A program made the translations under genes and the position numbers. The notes beneath the pieces were generated by a model, which did not search any database, was not told where the DNA came from, and worked only from the letters and a program-made list of their open reading frames with translations. Below, piece by piece: positions 44,540 through 54,843 of a stretch of 59,519 nucleotides of DNA. Each line of letters opens with the position of its first letter. Positions within the stretch are counted from its first letter, which is position 1. Location: the NCBI GenBank assembly GCA_005808475.1, contig SYLY01000171.1, forward strand, positions 1 through 59,519, read 5' to 3'. Origin of the DNA: Acidobacteriota bacterium (lineage in GTDB: Bacteria; Acidobacteriota; Terriglobia; Bryobacterales; Bryobacteraceae).

Positions 44540-45364
44540 GCCTGTTCACGGACCGGCGCCCGCTTCGGGCGAAGGCTCGCCGGGAGTGCCCACTGGGGTC
44601 GGCCTCGGCGGTGACACGCGGAAAGGAACAGCAGCCTCGGCTTTCGGCCCAGCTCCAGGAGGAGCGCCTCCGGCTCCGTCAGCGCCGGGTCCCCGTAGGC
44701 GTCCTCGAGCAGGAGCGCGGGCCGGGGTTGCAGCGTGCCGTGGCAGGAAATCTGCACGATGGCGGGGTTTTCGCGCGCCGCCATCGCCGCCAGCAGCGGA
44801 AGCGTGCCGCTCTCTTCGACGGTGAGGTCCATGCCGAGGTTGCGGGTGGCGCGCAGGATGGCAGCCTCCTCGGCCTCGTATTGGAGGTTGTCGGCTCCGC
44901 GAGGGGCGGCCGCCATGAACACCGCGCTCAGCCGGTGCGGCGGCGGAGGCGCGGGTTCCACCGTTCCGCCGATGCGCCGGACCGGGCAGTACACCCGTTC
45001 GGCCGCAAAGCCCATGGACCCTGACTGTCGCCGAGCACCTCCCACGGCGCATCGAGCAAGGCGCGGGCGGCGGCCGACGCGTCCTGCTTGGCGGCGCCGA
45101 ACTCGATAACCAGCGGCGTCGGCGCGACGTCGACGATCCGCTCGAGGAAGCGGGACGCGCCGTCGAGCCACCGGAAGATTTCCTCGCCGAGATCCAGCAG
45201 GGGGACTCGCTGCCGGCGGAGAGCGATCTGCCGGTACCGGGCGGACCAGTCCCCGAGCCGCGCGACTGCGTCTGGTGGGAGAGGGCGCTCCTCGAGCAGT
45301 CCCGCCGCCTCGCACCGGAGTTCGATTCCGCGCGGGTGGCTCGCACGGTGGCATGCGGTTTCAT
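44540..45364 (-). pseudogene. CHAT-domain protease gene, copy 2, multiply frameshifted
   Basis: The start ATG 45364 and the first about 12 codons match copy 1; then one G is missing (GGG for GGGG), shifting the frame to RGIELRCEAAGLLEERPL... and on to APWEVLGD. Another break near 45025 leads to FAAERVYCPVRRIGG, HRLSAVFMAAAPRGADN, EAEEAAILRATRNLG and the CHAT core with catalytic His in VQISCHGTLQPRPALLLED and Cys in LLFLSACHR. After that the frame and similarity are lost. So the caspase-like core is recognisable, with both catalytic residues, but the gene cannot make one protein as read. It is divergent from the gene at 45472. Confidence 0.8.
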
Positions 45365-45436
45365 GAGTTAGCGCCGATGTTACCATGTCCGGCGGGCGAG
45401 GCGCGGTTTGACCGAAGGTCCGCCCGCTTGCGATAT
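45027..45436. repeat. Direct repeat, copy 2 (CHAT gene start plus upstream region)
   Basis: Second copy of the 42656-43072 repeat, same orientation, about 410 bp. The two copies bracket about 1.95 kb with the ParD-like/PIN module; recombination between them would delete that module. Confidence 0.9.
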
Positions 45437-45439
45437 GAT
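45408..45439 (+). promoter_or_regulatory. Candidate promoter (TTGACC-20-TATGAT) of the decayed gene at 45472
   Basis: TTGACC at 45408-45413 and TATGAT at 45434-45439. Spacing of 20 bp is long. It lies in the gap shared with the CHAT gene. The same sequence is present in copy 1 up to the -10 region, where TATGAT has become TATAGG. Confidence 0.35.
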
Positions 45440-45471
45440 GGCTGCCTGCGGACCCTCGGCGAGCGCTCGAC

Positions 45472-46432
45472 ATGGCACTGCCCCACACGGAATATGCGAG
45501 GATTCGGGACTTCCTTCACGGCGGAGCCGAGCCTCACTGGAAGGACGCGCCCGTTGCGGCGGCTTGGCTGAACTGCCTGCATTCCGGGCCCAGAGGGAAT
45601 CACTTGGCCTGCTGCTTGGCCATCGACATCAGGGCGGGCGCATATGCTGCAAGTGATCTTGTCGCGTGGGCGGAGTCATTCGACTTCAACCAAGCCGCCG
45701 CTACCACCGTCTTCGGCACGACCGATCCCTCGGAGCCCGCGATTTCGTCCTTCGCTCGCGCGGTCGCCGGGAGGCCGGACCTCGTCTGCCGGCGCCCATC
45801 GGTGAAAGGCGATCCCGGGAACGAACTGGCGTGCCTTGAAATTGGACCAGTTCCTTCGCCACCACCCACCATTCGCCATCGCCCTGGGTGGGCTGAATGG
45901 AAGCGATGACGATCTGTTCGAGGCGAGGAAATACCTCTCGGGCCGCGCCAAGCCTTTGGACTGTATCCCGCGCGATTTTCCGCTGCGCGGCGGCGGAGCG
46001 GCAGGGCTGGTTTGGGTGACCCGGTGGCAGGACGCGAAGCAGTTGATCGCCGCCAGCGCCAACCCCGCCCACGACATTCGCATGGCCCTCGGGCTCGTGA
46101 ACATGCATTGAGTTGTCCGGGATCCGGTACGCGACCGTGGTTTTTGCTTACCCGGAAGTGGTCGAGACCTTCCAGCCCACGGCGTTCGACGCGGCCTTCG
46201 ACTCGCAGTTCCCCTACCTGAGCGCGAACCGCGGCGATGACGCCTGGGGCCGGTCGTGGCCGGCGGACGGGATAAGTCCTTGCCTGCCAGAGCGCGTCCA
46301 TCGCACGGCCGTTCCTTTTTCATGGCAGAATGTAGACGTGCATGTACTCGACGGGACTCCCCCATGGCGCCCGTCGCGATTGATATGGACAAGCTCCTGC
46401 TGGAGGGGATCCGGCGGTTTCTGGAGTCCTGA
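45472..46432 (+). pseudogene. Decayed gene of unknown family, divergent from CHAT copy 2
   Basis: Reads as one about 320-residue protein if three small frameshifts are repaired. Segment 1 (ATG 45472) gives MALPHTEYARIRDFLHGG ... LACCLAIDIRAGAY. Near 45835 it continues in the next frame as LDQFLRHHPPFAIALGGLNG and GLVWVTRWQDAKQLIAAS. At about 46108 an extra T separates GLVNMH from ELSGIRYATVVFAYPEVV, followed by DSQFPYLSANRGDDAWGRSW. Near 46360 the frame again changes to MDKLLLEGIRRFLES, whose stop overlaps the next start as TGATG. I do not recognise the family. It may be a CHAT-associated partner. Confidence 0.6.
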
Positions 46433-47232
46433 TGTCCCTCGCGACGAGAGAGAGTTCAACGCTGGAGGGATTGAGTCAGGAGGAGTGGAACGACTGGTTG
46501 GACCGGGCGCTCAGCGGTGCGCTGACGCCGGGCGATGCCCCTCTGGTGTTGGGACGCGACGACGATATCGTTACTGGACTGAAACGCATCCATGACGGTC
46601 TCTCGCCGATCCATGCCCTTCGATTCCGAGGAGCTGTCGGATGGTGTCTCCGGTATGTTCCGGTGGCCGAGGACAACCCATCGAAAATCGAGCGGCTTTG
46701 CGCGCTGGTCCACTCCACACACCCTCCGGCGATCGAGGCGGACCTCGAGCGGTTGCTTCTCAACGAATTCGCTGCCACCCTGCCGGCCCCCGACGGCATG
46801 GCGCTACGCTATCACCTGACTTCGGCGCGTTTTCGCTACGTGCCGGGCGAAGCTTTTCTCTACTATGTGGAAGCCGCCTGCGATCGGGGAGACTATTTCT
46901 ATTGCCTCATGGTCGCGCGGCGAGCCGCGGCTCACTTTTCGTCCCTCCCCCTCGCGAAACACGCCTTCGATCTGGCGGTGAAAAAGCACGCCGGCATCCC
47001 CTACCCCCAGCTTGCCGCTGGCCTTCCCTTGGCCGCTCGAGCCATTCAGGCGGCCCAGCGGGGCAGCTATGCCACATGGCTCGGCCAACTCCGCTCGGCG
47101 AGGCCGGCGGAGTGGAGCGACTGGTTAGGAAAGCTCATGGATCCGGAGGGGTTGTTGTTGTCTCCTCGCTCTGGAGCGCGAGAACCGCAACCCTCCAATC
47201 TGTCGGATACGAACGCCGTCACGAGTGGTTAA
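46432..47232 (+). CDS. Helical protein of unknown function coupled to the decayed CHAT-adjacent gene
   Basis: 266 residues, no signal peptide, strongly alpha-helical with Trp/Ala-rich repeats (SQEEWNDWLDRAL, ARPAEWSDWLGKLM at both ends) and a middle region EAFLYYVEAACDRGDYFYC, LAKHAFDLAVKKHAG. The ATG overlaps the stop of the upstream decayed gene (TGATG), so it was translated as its partner. It is the only intact long gene in the CHAT-side island. I see no known domain; the paired WxxWL-like repeats at the ends hint at a scaffold or adaptor role, which is speculation. Confidence 0.6.
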   Translation: MSLATRESSTLEGLSQEEWNDWLDRALSGALTPGDAPLVLGRDDDIVTGLKRIHDGLSPIHALRFRGAVGWCLRYVPVAEDNPSKIERLCALVHSTHPPAIEADLERLLLNEFAATLPAPDGMALRYHLTSARFRYVPGEAFLYYVEAACDRGDYFYCLMVARRAAAHFSSLPLAKHAFDLAVKKHAGIPYPQLAAGLPLAARAIQAAQRGSYATWLGQLRSARPAEWSDWLGKLMDPEGLLLSPRSGAREPQPSNLSDTNAVTSG

Positions 47233-47519
47233 ACTGGCCTGATTCCGCGCTCTCGTGCTCGAGGCAGTGGTGACGTTTGAGAGTTGTAGCTTAACTCGCG
47301 ACGATCCCGATTGGAAGAATTGGAAGACTACCCGTTTTGCGCGACTCGGGCCGTCGGCTGCTCGCCGAAGAGGCGGCGCGATGGCGTGCGCGCATACGCA
47401 GCGAGCGAACCGGTTTCGCCGCTGGTGGACCCCCTCCATCCGCTTCCGCGCATTCGACCCGTAGCCCGCGGCGATGGCGCGGCTCCATTGTGATAGGCTC
47501 CTCCCATGGAGGGACGCCC
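47233..47519. other. Gap upstream of receptor 3
   Basis: 287 bp. No convincing gene or RNA. A GGAGG at 47507-47511 is the likely ribosome binding site of receptor 3. A TGATAG at 47491-47496 might be its -10, without a clear -35. Confidence 0.35.
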
Positions 47520-50500
47520 ATGAATCGGCAACTGCTTCTGACAATACTGATCCCAGCGGCTCTGTTTGCACAACGCGACACGGCTTCGATCGCCGGGCAA
47601 ATCCGCGACACGAGTAAGTCTTCGATCCCCGCGGCGCGGATCTCGGTTCGAGATGCCTCGCGAAACATCGAACGAACCGCCACGTCGAACCCGGACGGTT
47701 TCTACGTATTCACGGCCCTGCCGGCTGGCGGGTATTCGGTGACCGTAACCGCGCAGGGATTCCAGTCGCAGACGGTCTCGAACATTATTCTCCAGGTTGA
47801 TCAACAGGCGACACTCCATGTCGAGATGAACGTCGGCGCCGTGAGTGAATCGGTCACGGTGGAAGCGGACGCCGCGACGGTCGATACTCGCTCGGCAACG
47901 CTCAACACCGTGATCAATCAGACGATGATGACGGACCTTCCGCTCAACGGCCGCAACGTTCTGCAGTTGATGCGCCTCACGCCCGGAACCCTTTCCGCTT
48001 CTGGCACATGGAATCAGGCCTCGACACGTCCCGAAGCCTCGGGCGAGTTGATCTCGGCAAGCGGCGGGCGCGGCAACTCCACCACCTTCGTCATGGACGG
48101 CGGCCTCAACGAGGATCCGTACACCGAGGTAACCAACGTCGTTCCCAACCCGGACGCGGTGCAGGAGTTCAGCTTTCAGACGAACAACTACGGAGCCAAG
48201 TTCGGCGGACGAGGCGGTGGCGTCGTGAACATCGTGACCAAGTCTGGAACGAACGAACTTCACGGCGCGGTCTTCGAGTACGTGCGCAACGCGAGCCTCA
48301 ACGCGCGGAACTTCTTCGCTAATCGCAACGACGGCCTTCGCCGCAATCAATACGGCTTCGCCGTGGGCGGGCCGATTCGCAAGGACCGGACCTTCGTATT
48401 CGGATCGTGGCAGGGAACCAAGGTCCGTCAGGATCCGCCAACGTTGTCCTCCGTCGTGCCCACGGCGGCGCAGCGCCGGGGCGATTTCTCCGCGCTCGGG
48501 CGGCCTCTCACCGATCCACGCACGCGCCAGCCCGTTCCCGGCAACCTGATTCCCGCCTCGCAAATCGATCCGCTCGCGACCCGCGTACTGGCCATCGTGC
48601 CCGTGGCGCAACAGGCTGACGGACAGACGTTCTTCGTTCGCCGGAACCGCACCGACAACGACCAGTTCCTCGTTCGGGGTGATCAGTATCTCGGCGCCCG
48701 GCATCACCTCACCGGCCGCTACTTCTTCGACAAGATCGACGTTCCCGCGATCATCGACAAGCAGAATCTGCTCACCGCCAACAACAGCCGTTTCTGGGTC
48801 AGCCAAAGCGCGGTTGCGGGCCACACCTTCACCGTCCGCCCGTCGCTGGTCACCAATACCACCGCGAGCTTCAGCCGCGTGCTGCCGACCGGCACGGCGC
48901 CCGACTTCCCCGGACATCGCGACTACGGCATCCAGATCGCGGCACTCGCCAATCCGAACTACAGCGTCTTCTCGATGAGCATCGCCAACTACTTCGGTCT
49001 CTCGTGGTTCGCGCTCTCACGGATTCCACGTAACCAATACGGTCTCCAGCATGGGTGGAGTTGGTTCAAGGGCCGCCACGAAATCGATTTCGGCGGCGAC
49101 TTCGCGCGCGAGCAGAGCCTCATCGATGGGGACTTCCAGTCCGACGGCAACTACGCATTCGCCGGCCGTTATTCGGGAGACAACATGGCGGACTTCCTCT
49201 ATGGACGCCCCTCGGCGTTCAACCAGATCACTCCCTTGTACGTGAATCTCTGGCGCAGTTTGTGGGGCCTCTACTTCCAGGACAACGTCAAGCTGACCCG
49301 CCGCGTGACCGTGAACCTCGGCGTTCGCTGGAATCCGTTCGTTCCGTTCACCGACAACGGCCTGCAAATCTCGCAATACTCCGAGGACGCCTATCGAAGC
49401 GGTGGACGCTCCACTCGCTTCCCGACGCTTCCAAAGGGCCATCTCGTCGCAGGTGATCCCGGCATCCCCGTCTCCGGCGTTCCCGCGCGCTGGGGCGTCT
49501 TCGATCCCCGGCTGGGACTCGCGGTGAATCTCACCGGCGACAACAAGACCAGCCTTCGCGCCGGATTCGGCCGCTTCCACGACCAGATGTCCGCCCTCAC
49601 CTACAACAGGCAGCTTACTTCGCCGCCGAATTCGGTGCGCGTCGATATCACGGCGCCGTTCAGCACGCAGGAACCTTATCGCGGATTCGCCAATCCCTTC
49701 CCGCATCCGCGCCCGATTCCGTCGAGCCAGGTCTTCCCGCAACCCTACCTGTTCGTCGGCTACGATCCGAAGTTCAGCTATCCGGACATCTATCAGTGGA
49801 ACATCAGCCTGGAACGCGCGGTTGCCGGAAGCACCCTCGTCCGCGCCACCTATCAAGGATCCGACAGCCGGCGCCTGTTTCACGCCGCCGAGTTGAATCC
49901 CGCCATCTTCGGACCCGGCGCCGATCGCACCAATACGGACCGCCGCCGCTCGCGCCCCGAATTCACGCAGCTCACCTTCTCGGGCACCTACGGCCGTGCG
50001 AACTACCACGCACTGGTGCTGAGCGCCGAGCGCCGCATGGCCAAGAATCTCACGTTCCTGGTGGGCTTTGGATGGCAGAAGACGATGGACTTGCTCTCCA
50101 ATACCGCCTTCGAAGGCAACGGCAATGCCCACCCGTTCGACCGCATCGAGAAGGACTACGGCGTGTCGAGCTTCCATCGCGCCGCCCGCCTCACCAGTTC
50201 GTTCAATTACGTTCTTCCGAAACTCGGCCGCGGCCGCGCGCTCGATTTCGTCGCGGGCGGCTGGCAAACCAACGGAATCGTGACGATGCAGAGCGGCGGC
50301 CCATTGAACATCTCCACCGGCATCGACAATTCGTTCAGCGGAATCGGTCAGGATCGCGTGGACGTGACGGGAAAAGCGAAGCTCGATGCCGGCCGTCCGA
50401 CGGCGGACCGCATCGCCCGTTGGTTCGATACCACGGTATTCCGCGAGAACGCCCCGGGCACGTTCGGAACGCTCGGACGTAACACGGAGCGCGGTCCCGG

Positions 50501-50711
50501 AATCGCAACAGTCGACTTCTCGCTCTTCAAGAGCTTCCCGGTTCCCATCCGGGAAGGGCATCGCGTGGAGTTGCGCGGCGAAGTCTTCAACCTCTTCAAT
50601 CGCGTGAACCTCGGCAATCCGAATACGTCGCGCACGTCGACCATCTTCGGGCGCATCACGTCCGCGGCCGATCCGCGAATTCTACAAGTCGGGCTTCGCT
50701 ACAGCTTTTGA
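47520..50711 (+). CDS. Receptor 3: Oar/TonB-dependent outer-membrane receptor
   Basis: 1,063 residues, intact. Signal peptide [18 protein letters not shown]; Cna-B-like domain ([18 protein letters not shown], about 25-105); plug with [14 protein letters not shown] and [18 protein letters not shown]; and a long barrel ending in LRYSF. The ATG at 47520 has a GGAGG upstream and a clean signal peptide; the longer frame to 47337 is rejected. It resembles receptors 1, 2 and 4 in layout but not in substrate loops, so the four probably bind different ligands. It is followed by receptor 4 on the same strand after 287 bp. Confidence 0.92.
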   Translation: MNRQLLLTILIPAALFAQRDTASIAGQIRDTSKSSIPAARISVRDASRNIERTATSNPDGFYVFTALPAGGYSVTVTAQGFQSQTVSNIILQVDQQATLHVEMNVGAVSESVTVEADAATVDTRSATLNTVINQTMMTDLPLNGRNVLQLMRLTPGTLSASGTWNQASTRPEASGELISASGGRGNSTTFVMDGGLNEDPYTEVTNVVPNPDAVQEFSFQTNNYGAKFGGRGGGVVNIVTKSGTNELHGAVFEYVRNASLNARNFFANRNDGLRRNQYGFAVGGPIRKDRTFVFGSWQGTKVRQDPPTLSSVVPTAAQRRGDFSALGRPLTDPRTRQPVPGNLIPASQIDPLATRVLAIVPVAQQADGQTFFVRRNRTDNDQFLVRGDQYLGARHHLTGRYFFDKIDVPAIIDKQNLLTANNSRFWVSQSAVAGHTFTVRPSLVTNTTASFSRVLPTGTAPDFPGHRDYGIQIAALANPNYSVFSMSIANYFGLSWFALSRIPRNQYGLQHGWSWFKGRHEIDFGGDFAREQSLIDGDFQSDGNYAFAGRYSGDNMADFLYGRPSAFNQITPLYVNLWRSLWGLYFQDNVKLTRRVTVNLGVRWNPFVPFTDNGLQISQYSEDAYRSGGRSTRFPTLPKGHLVAGDPGIPVSGVPARWGVFDPRLGLAVNLTGDNKTSLRAGFGRFHDQMSALTYNRQLTSPPNSVRVDITAPFSTQEPYRGFANPFPHPRPIPSSQVFPQPYLFVGYDPKFSYPDIYQWNISLERAVAGSTLVRATYQGSDSRRLFHAAELNPAIFGPGADRTNTDRRRSRPEFTQLTFSGTYGRANYHALVLSAERRMAKNLTFLVGFGWQKTMDLLSNTAFEGNGNAHPFDRIEKDYGVSSFHRAARLTSSFNYVLPKLGRGRALDFVAGGWQTNGIVTMQSGGPLNISTGIDNSFSGIGQDRVDVTGKAKLDAGRPTADRIARWFDTTVFRENAPGTFGTLGRNTERGPGIATVDFSLFKSFPVPIREGHRVELRGEVFNLFNRVNLGNPNTSRTSTIFGRITSAADPRILQVGLRYSF

Positions 50712-50949
50712 CCGGAGTGGTTACATCGGCGGCATGGTGTGCGCCAGCGCGTGGAACAATGGCTGATGAGCTGTACTTCGGTCGTTCCGATGTAGACGCG
50801 GAAGCGGGATTCCACTCGGAGGCCAGCGGCCCGCCACTCCCGGCGTACGTAGCCGGCCGGCCCAATGCGCCCCGGCAAGGTTGCCGTGAGCTGAAGACGG
50901 CCACGGCGGGCCGCAACTTCCGGCGGCGCGTCCGCGTTCCCGCGGAGTG
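50712..50949. other. Gap between receptors 3 and 4
   Basis: About 240 bp before the candidate promoter of receptor 4. No recognisable gene or RNA; short open stretches exist on both strands but show no family pattern. Confidence 0.35.
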
Positions 50950-50958
50950 TGGTAGTAT
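50950..50958 (+). promoter_or_regulatory. Candidate extended -10 (TGGTAGTAT) of receptor 4
   Basis: TGG followed by TAGTAT lies 40 bp before the receptor 4 start codon; a good ribosome binding site (AAGGAG) sits at about 50986-50991. No -35 seen. Confidence 0.4.
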
Positions 50959-50998
50959 CTCAAAAATCGGTTCTCTCAACTCACGAAGGAGTAGCTTC

Positions 50999-53900
50999 AT
51001 GTACCGAACCGCCATTGCCCTGTTCTGCGCCGTGGTTGCTTTCGCGCAAGGCGATCGAGCCACGTTGTCCGGAAACGTGACGGATCAGAGCGGCGCCCTC
51101 GTCGCGGGCGCCAGGGTTCGCGCCGTTCACGTTCTCACCAACTCCGAGCGCGAGACAATTGCGTCGGCGCAAGGCGAATACACGCTGCTCCAGTTGCCGG
51201 TCGGTCAGTACAAGGTGGAGTTTTCCGCGAGCGGATTCAAGGAACTGGTGCGCGCGGGCATCGTTCTGAGCGTCGGCGCCAACGTGCGTCTGGACGCGCA
51301 GTTGCAGGTCGGCGCCGTGAACGATTCGGTCACCGTCACCGGGCAGGCCAACCTGCTCCAGACAGAGTCGGCCCGCTCGTCCACGTCGGTCACTCCGAAG
51401 TTCATCCAGGACCTGCCGCTTGTCGTGGGCGGCCAGCTCCGGTCGCCGCTCGACCTTGTGCTCATTGCCCCGGAGGCCAAGAGCACCTACAACATCTCAC
51501 TGGGCGGCGGCATGGAAGGCGGCTGGGACCTCACGGTGGACGGCGTCTCGGCCACGCCCGCCGCGCCGTTCGAGCAACGCCTCTGGACGATGGTGAATTC
51601 GCCATCGGTCGAGGCCGTGAACGAGTTCAGCGTCGACACCAACGGGTTCAAGGCGGAGTACGGTCACGCGGGCGGCGGGGCGTTTACCTTCGTCTCCAAG
51701 TCGGGCACGAACCAGTACCACGGCAACGCTTACGAGTTCGCCCGCAACGAGAAGTTCGACGCCAACACGTTCTTCTTCAACGCGACTGGGCGCAAGCGTC
51801 CGGTGCGCAAGCAGCACGATTTCGGCGCGACGATCGGCGGTCCGGTGTGGATCCCCAAGCTGTACCACGGACGCGACAAGACGTTCTTCTTCTTCTCGTG
51901 GGAAGCGTTCCGCGACCGCAGTGTGCCGTCGTTCGCGCCCACCACCATTCCGCTGGCGGAAATGTACGGCGGCGACTTCGGCAATTGGAAGACCCAGGTG
52001 GGCGCGCTGATCCCGGTCTACGATCCGGCGACCACGGCTGCCGGCGCGGGCGGCTCGTTTCACGCGAATGCCGTTCGCCGGCAACCGCATCCCCAGCGCG
52101 CGCTTCAGTCAGGTGGCGCGCAACGTGATTCCGCTGGCGACCATGCGTCCGAACGTGGGCGACCCCACGGGCGTGCTGAATCCGAACCCGCGGCAGAACT
52201 TCCAGGCCGCCGGCGCGCGCACCGATCCGTGGGACAAGTACAGCATCAAGTTCGACCATCAACTCCGCGCGAGCCAACGCCTCGGCTTCCTGTATCAGAA
52301 GAACCGCACGCAACAGTTGCCCGTCGGAGATCCGCCCGGACTGCCGTTGCCGATCAATAACGAGTTCCAGTACGGCGACACCTACACCAACGTGTTCCGC
52401 CTCAGTCATGACTGGACCGTGCGCCCGACGATCGTGAACCGGCTCTCGGCGGGCGGCAACGACTGGGGCCAGGTCCGCCGCGCGCACGACGCTCAGTTCA
52501 ATAAGGGGTGGGGAACCAAGCTCGGCATCAAGAACGTGCCGGATCCCAACCTGCTCTTCCCGACGTTCAACTTCGACGGGTATCGCTCGTTCGGACGCGC
52601 CGAGTATGGCGGCTCCTACAACAAGACGGCCGCCTTCACCGACGATGTGTCGATCGTGAAGGGCGCGCACACGCTCAAGGCCGGTTACACCTATCAACGC
52701 GACCACTACAACGGATACGGCCAGCACACGGCCTCCGGCAGCTTCAACTTCAGCCGCCAGACGACCGGCGTCCCGGGCAGCCAGGATCCGAACTCAGGCA
52801 ACGGGTTCGCGACGTTCCTGCTCGGTATTTACAACTCCGCCAACATCGAGACGCAGCGTTACGTGTCGGATCAGTGGACCTACCACGGCCTCTACTTCCA
52901 GGACGATTGGCGCGTGAACAAGCGCCTCACGCTGAACCTCGGCGTCCGCTACGAGTACATCCCGCCGACGGTTGAGGGCAACTTCCCCGACGGATACTCG
53001 AATTTCGATCCGAACGTGCCCAATCCTGGCGCTGGCGGGCGGTTGGGCGCGATGGTGTTCGCGGGCAACGGTCCGGGACGCACCGGCAAGAGGACGATGT
53101 ACGATCCGTGGCGCAAGGGGCTCGGACCTCGCTTCGGCGCGGCGTATTCGCTCAACGACAAGACCGTGATGCGCCTGAGCGTGGGCCGCTCCTACGCGAG
53201 CGTGAAGAACACGGGCGGCAGCTCGCACTTCCACGGGTTCATCGGCTCGGACGGCATGGTGTGGACCGATCAGAATCAGCCCTCGCCCTACTTGCTGGAC
53301 AACGGCTACCGCACCGATTGGCCGCGTCCGCCGTTCCTGGTTCCGACGTTCAACAACAACACGAACACGCCGTTCTGGCAGTCGTTCGACTCGGGCCGCA
53401 TGCCCGATTACACGAGCTGGAATTTCAACTTTCAGCGCCAGCTTCCGGGCGAGCAGATGGTCGAAGTGGGCTACAACGCGATGATGGGGCATCACCTGAC
53501 GACGAACCTGGTAAACATCAACCAGGCGCCGACGGCGGTTTGGGACGACTTCGTGCGCCGGTTGGGTCCGCTGGGAGCGTTCAACCTGTTCAACTCGCGG
53601 TGGGATTCCGCGCTCGCGGTGCAGAACGGCATCACGCGGCCCTACCCCACCTTCAACGACACGGTGCGGCAGGCGTTGCGCCCGTATCCGCAATACCAGA
53701 CGATCAACACGGGCGGAGACGGCGGCGATCGCAGCGGCAACTCGAGCTATCACGCGATGGTCATCAAATGGGAAAAGCGCACCTCGCACGGACTCACGTT
53801 CCTCAACAGCTACGTGTTTTCGAAGATGCTGACCGACAGCGAGTCGATGAACGCCGACTCGGGCGGATCGATGGACCACTACAACCGCCGCCTCGAGAAG

Positions 53901-54528
53901 GCGCTCTCGCGCAGTGACCAGACGCATAACCTGAAGTTCAGCTATAGCTAGCTACGAACTGCCGTTCGGCAAGGGCAAGCGGTTCCTCAACGATAATGTG
54001 GCGGGCAAGGTGATCGGCGGCTGGCGCATTGCCGGAATCCAGAGCTACGCCTCGGGATTCGCGATGGGCCTCGGGCCCGGCTACGGACTGCCGTTGTTCT
54101 CGAGCGGCGGCAACCGCATCACCGTGCTCGACTACGAGGGCTGGCGCGGCGGGGTGTCGGGCAGCGAGTTCGACCCGAACAAGGATCTGTGGTGGAATCC
54201 GGCCGCCTTCAGCCCCACCGTGCTCGACTCGTTGCCCTCCGGTTCCCAATTCAAGGGCGTGGCGCTTCGCGGCTCGTTCGGGACGGCGACGCGCCGCAAC
54301 CCGAAGGTGCGTCAGCCGTGGTTCCTCAACGAGAGCGTGTCGGTGGTGCGGACGTTCCGCGTGAAGGAGGGCATCCAGCTCGACATGCGGTTCGAGGCGT
54401 TCAACGCGTTCAACCGGATTCGTTGGGGTGGCCCGGACAGCACGATCAATAGCAACACGTTCGGACGCGTCACGACGGAGGGGAACTCGCCGCGGCAAAT
54501 CCAGCTCGGGGCGAAGTTCATTTTCTAG
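50999..54528 (+). pseudogene. Receptor 4: Oar/TonB-dependent receptor with two frameshifts
   Basis: Repaired, it would encode about 1,175 residues. Signal peptide MYRTAIALFCAVVAFAQ, Cna-B-like domain (GNVTDQSGALVAGARVRAV), plug (DLTVDGVSATPAAP, GAFTFVSKSGTNQYHG). At about 52061 one extra C turns GGSFTRMPFAGNRIPS out of frame. The middle part runs from there to 53951, where FSYS is followed by TAG; a duplicated TAGC (tatagctagctac) explains this, as the next frame continues YELPFGKGKRFLND. The last part ends in GAKFIF, a proper barrel end. The two lesions have different types, so a sequencing error alone is less likely. Confidence 0.87.
54217..54287 (+). repeat. Receptor 4 segment repeated at 57380-57447
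   Basis: About 70 bp inside receptor 4 that recurs with a few changes and a 2 bp deletion at 57380-57447, joined there to a quinoprotein fragment. Same orientation. Confidence 0.85.
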
Positions 54529-54843
54529 GTGTCTTCGGCAAGTGCGGTTCGCCGCTGGTCCGCGACCGCGGGCCGGGGCGGACTGTTTGCTCGGCGAATC
54601 CGCCCGTGTGGGGTGCGGCGGAACTGGTCATGCCGAAACCGCCCCCCTGGACGACCGCGCGTGCCCGCGCGAAAAAGCTGTTCAGTGTGCTGATCCACCG
54701 CGCGGGATCCCGCGAAACTCGTCCGGGCCGGTAACGTCGATCAGCCTGGTTCATGTAGAGGGAGCGCCGAACTGCGATTGGCTCAGGTCGCATGCCTGAG
54801 GCTTGCTGTGATTCCACGGCGCGCCAACGGACTCGAGCGGGCC
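54529..54843. other. Gap between receptor 4 and the FAD oxidase
   Basis: About 315 bp between the convergent ends of receptor 4 and the amine oxidase gene. No gene, RNA or clear terminator seen. Confidence 0.4.
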
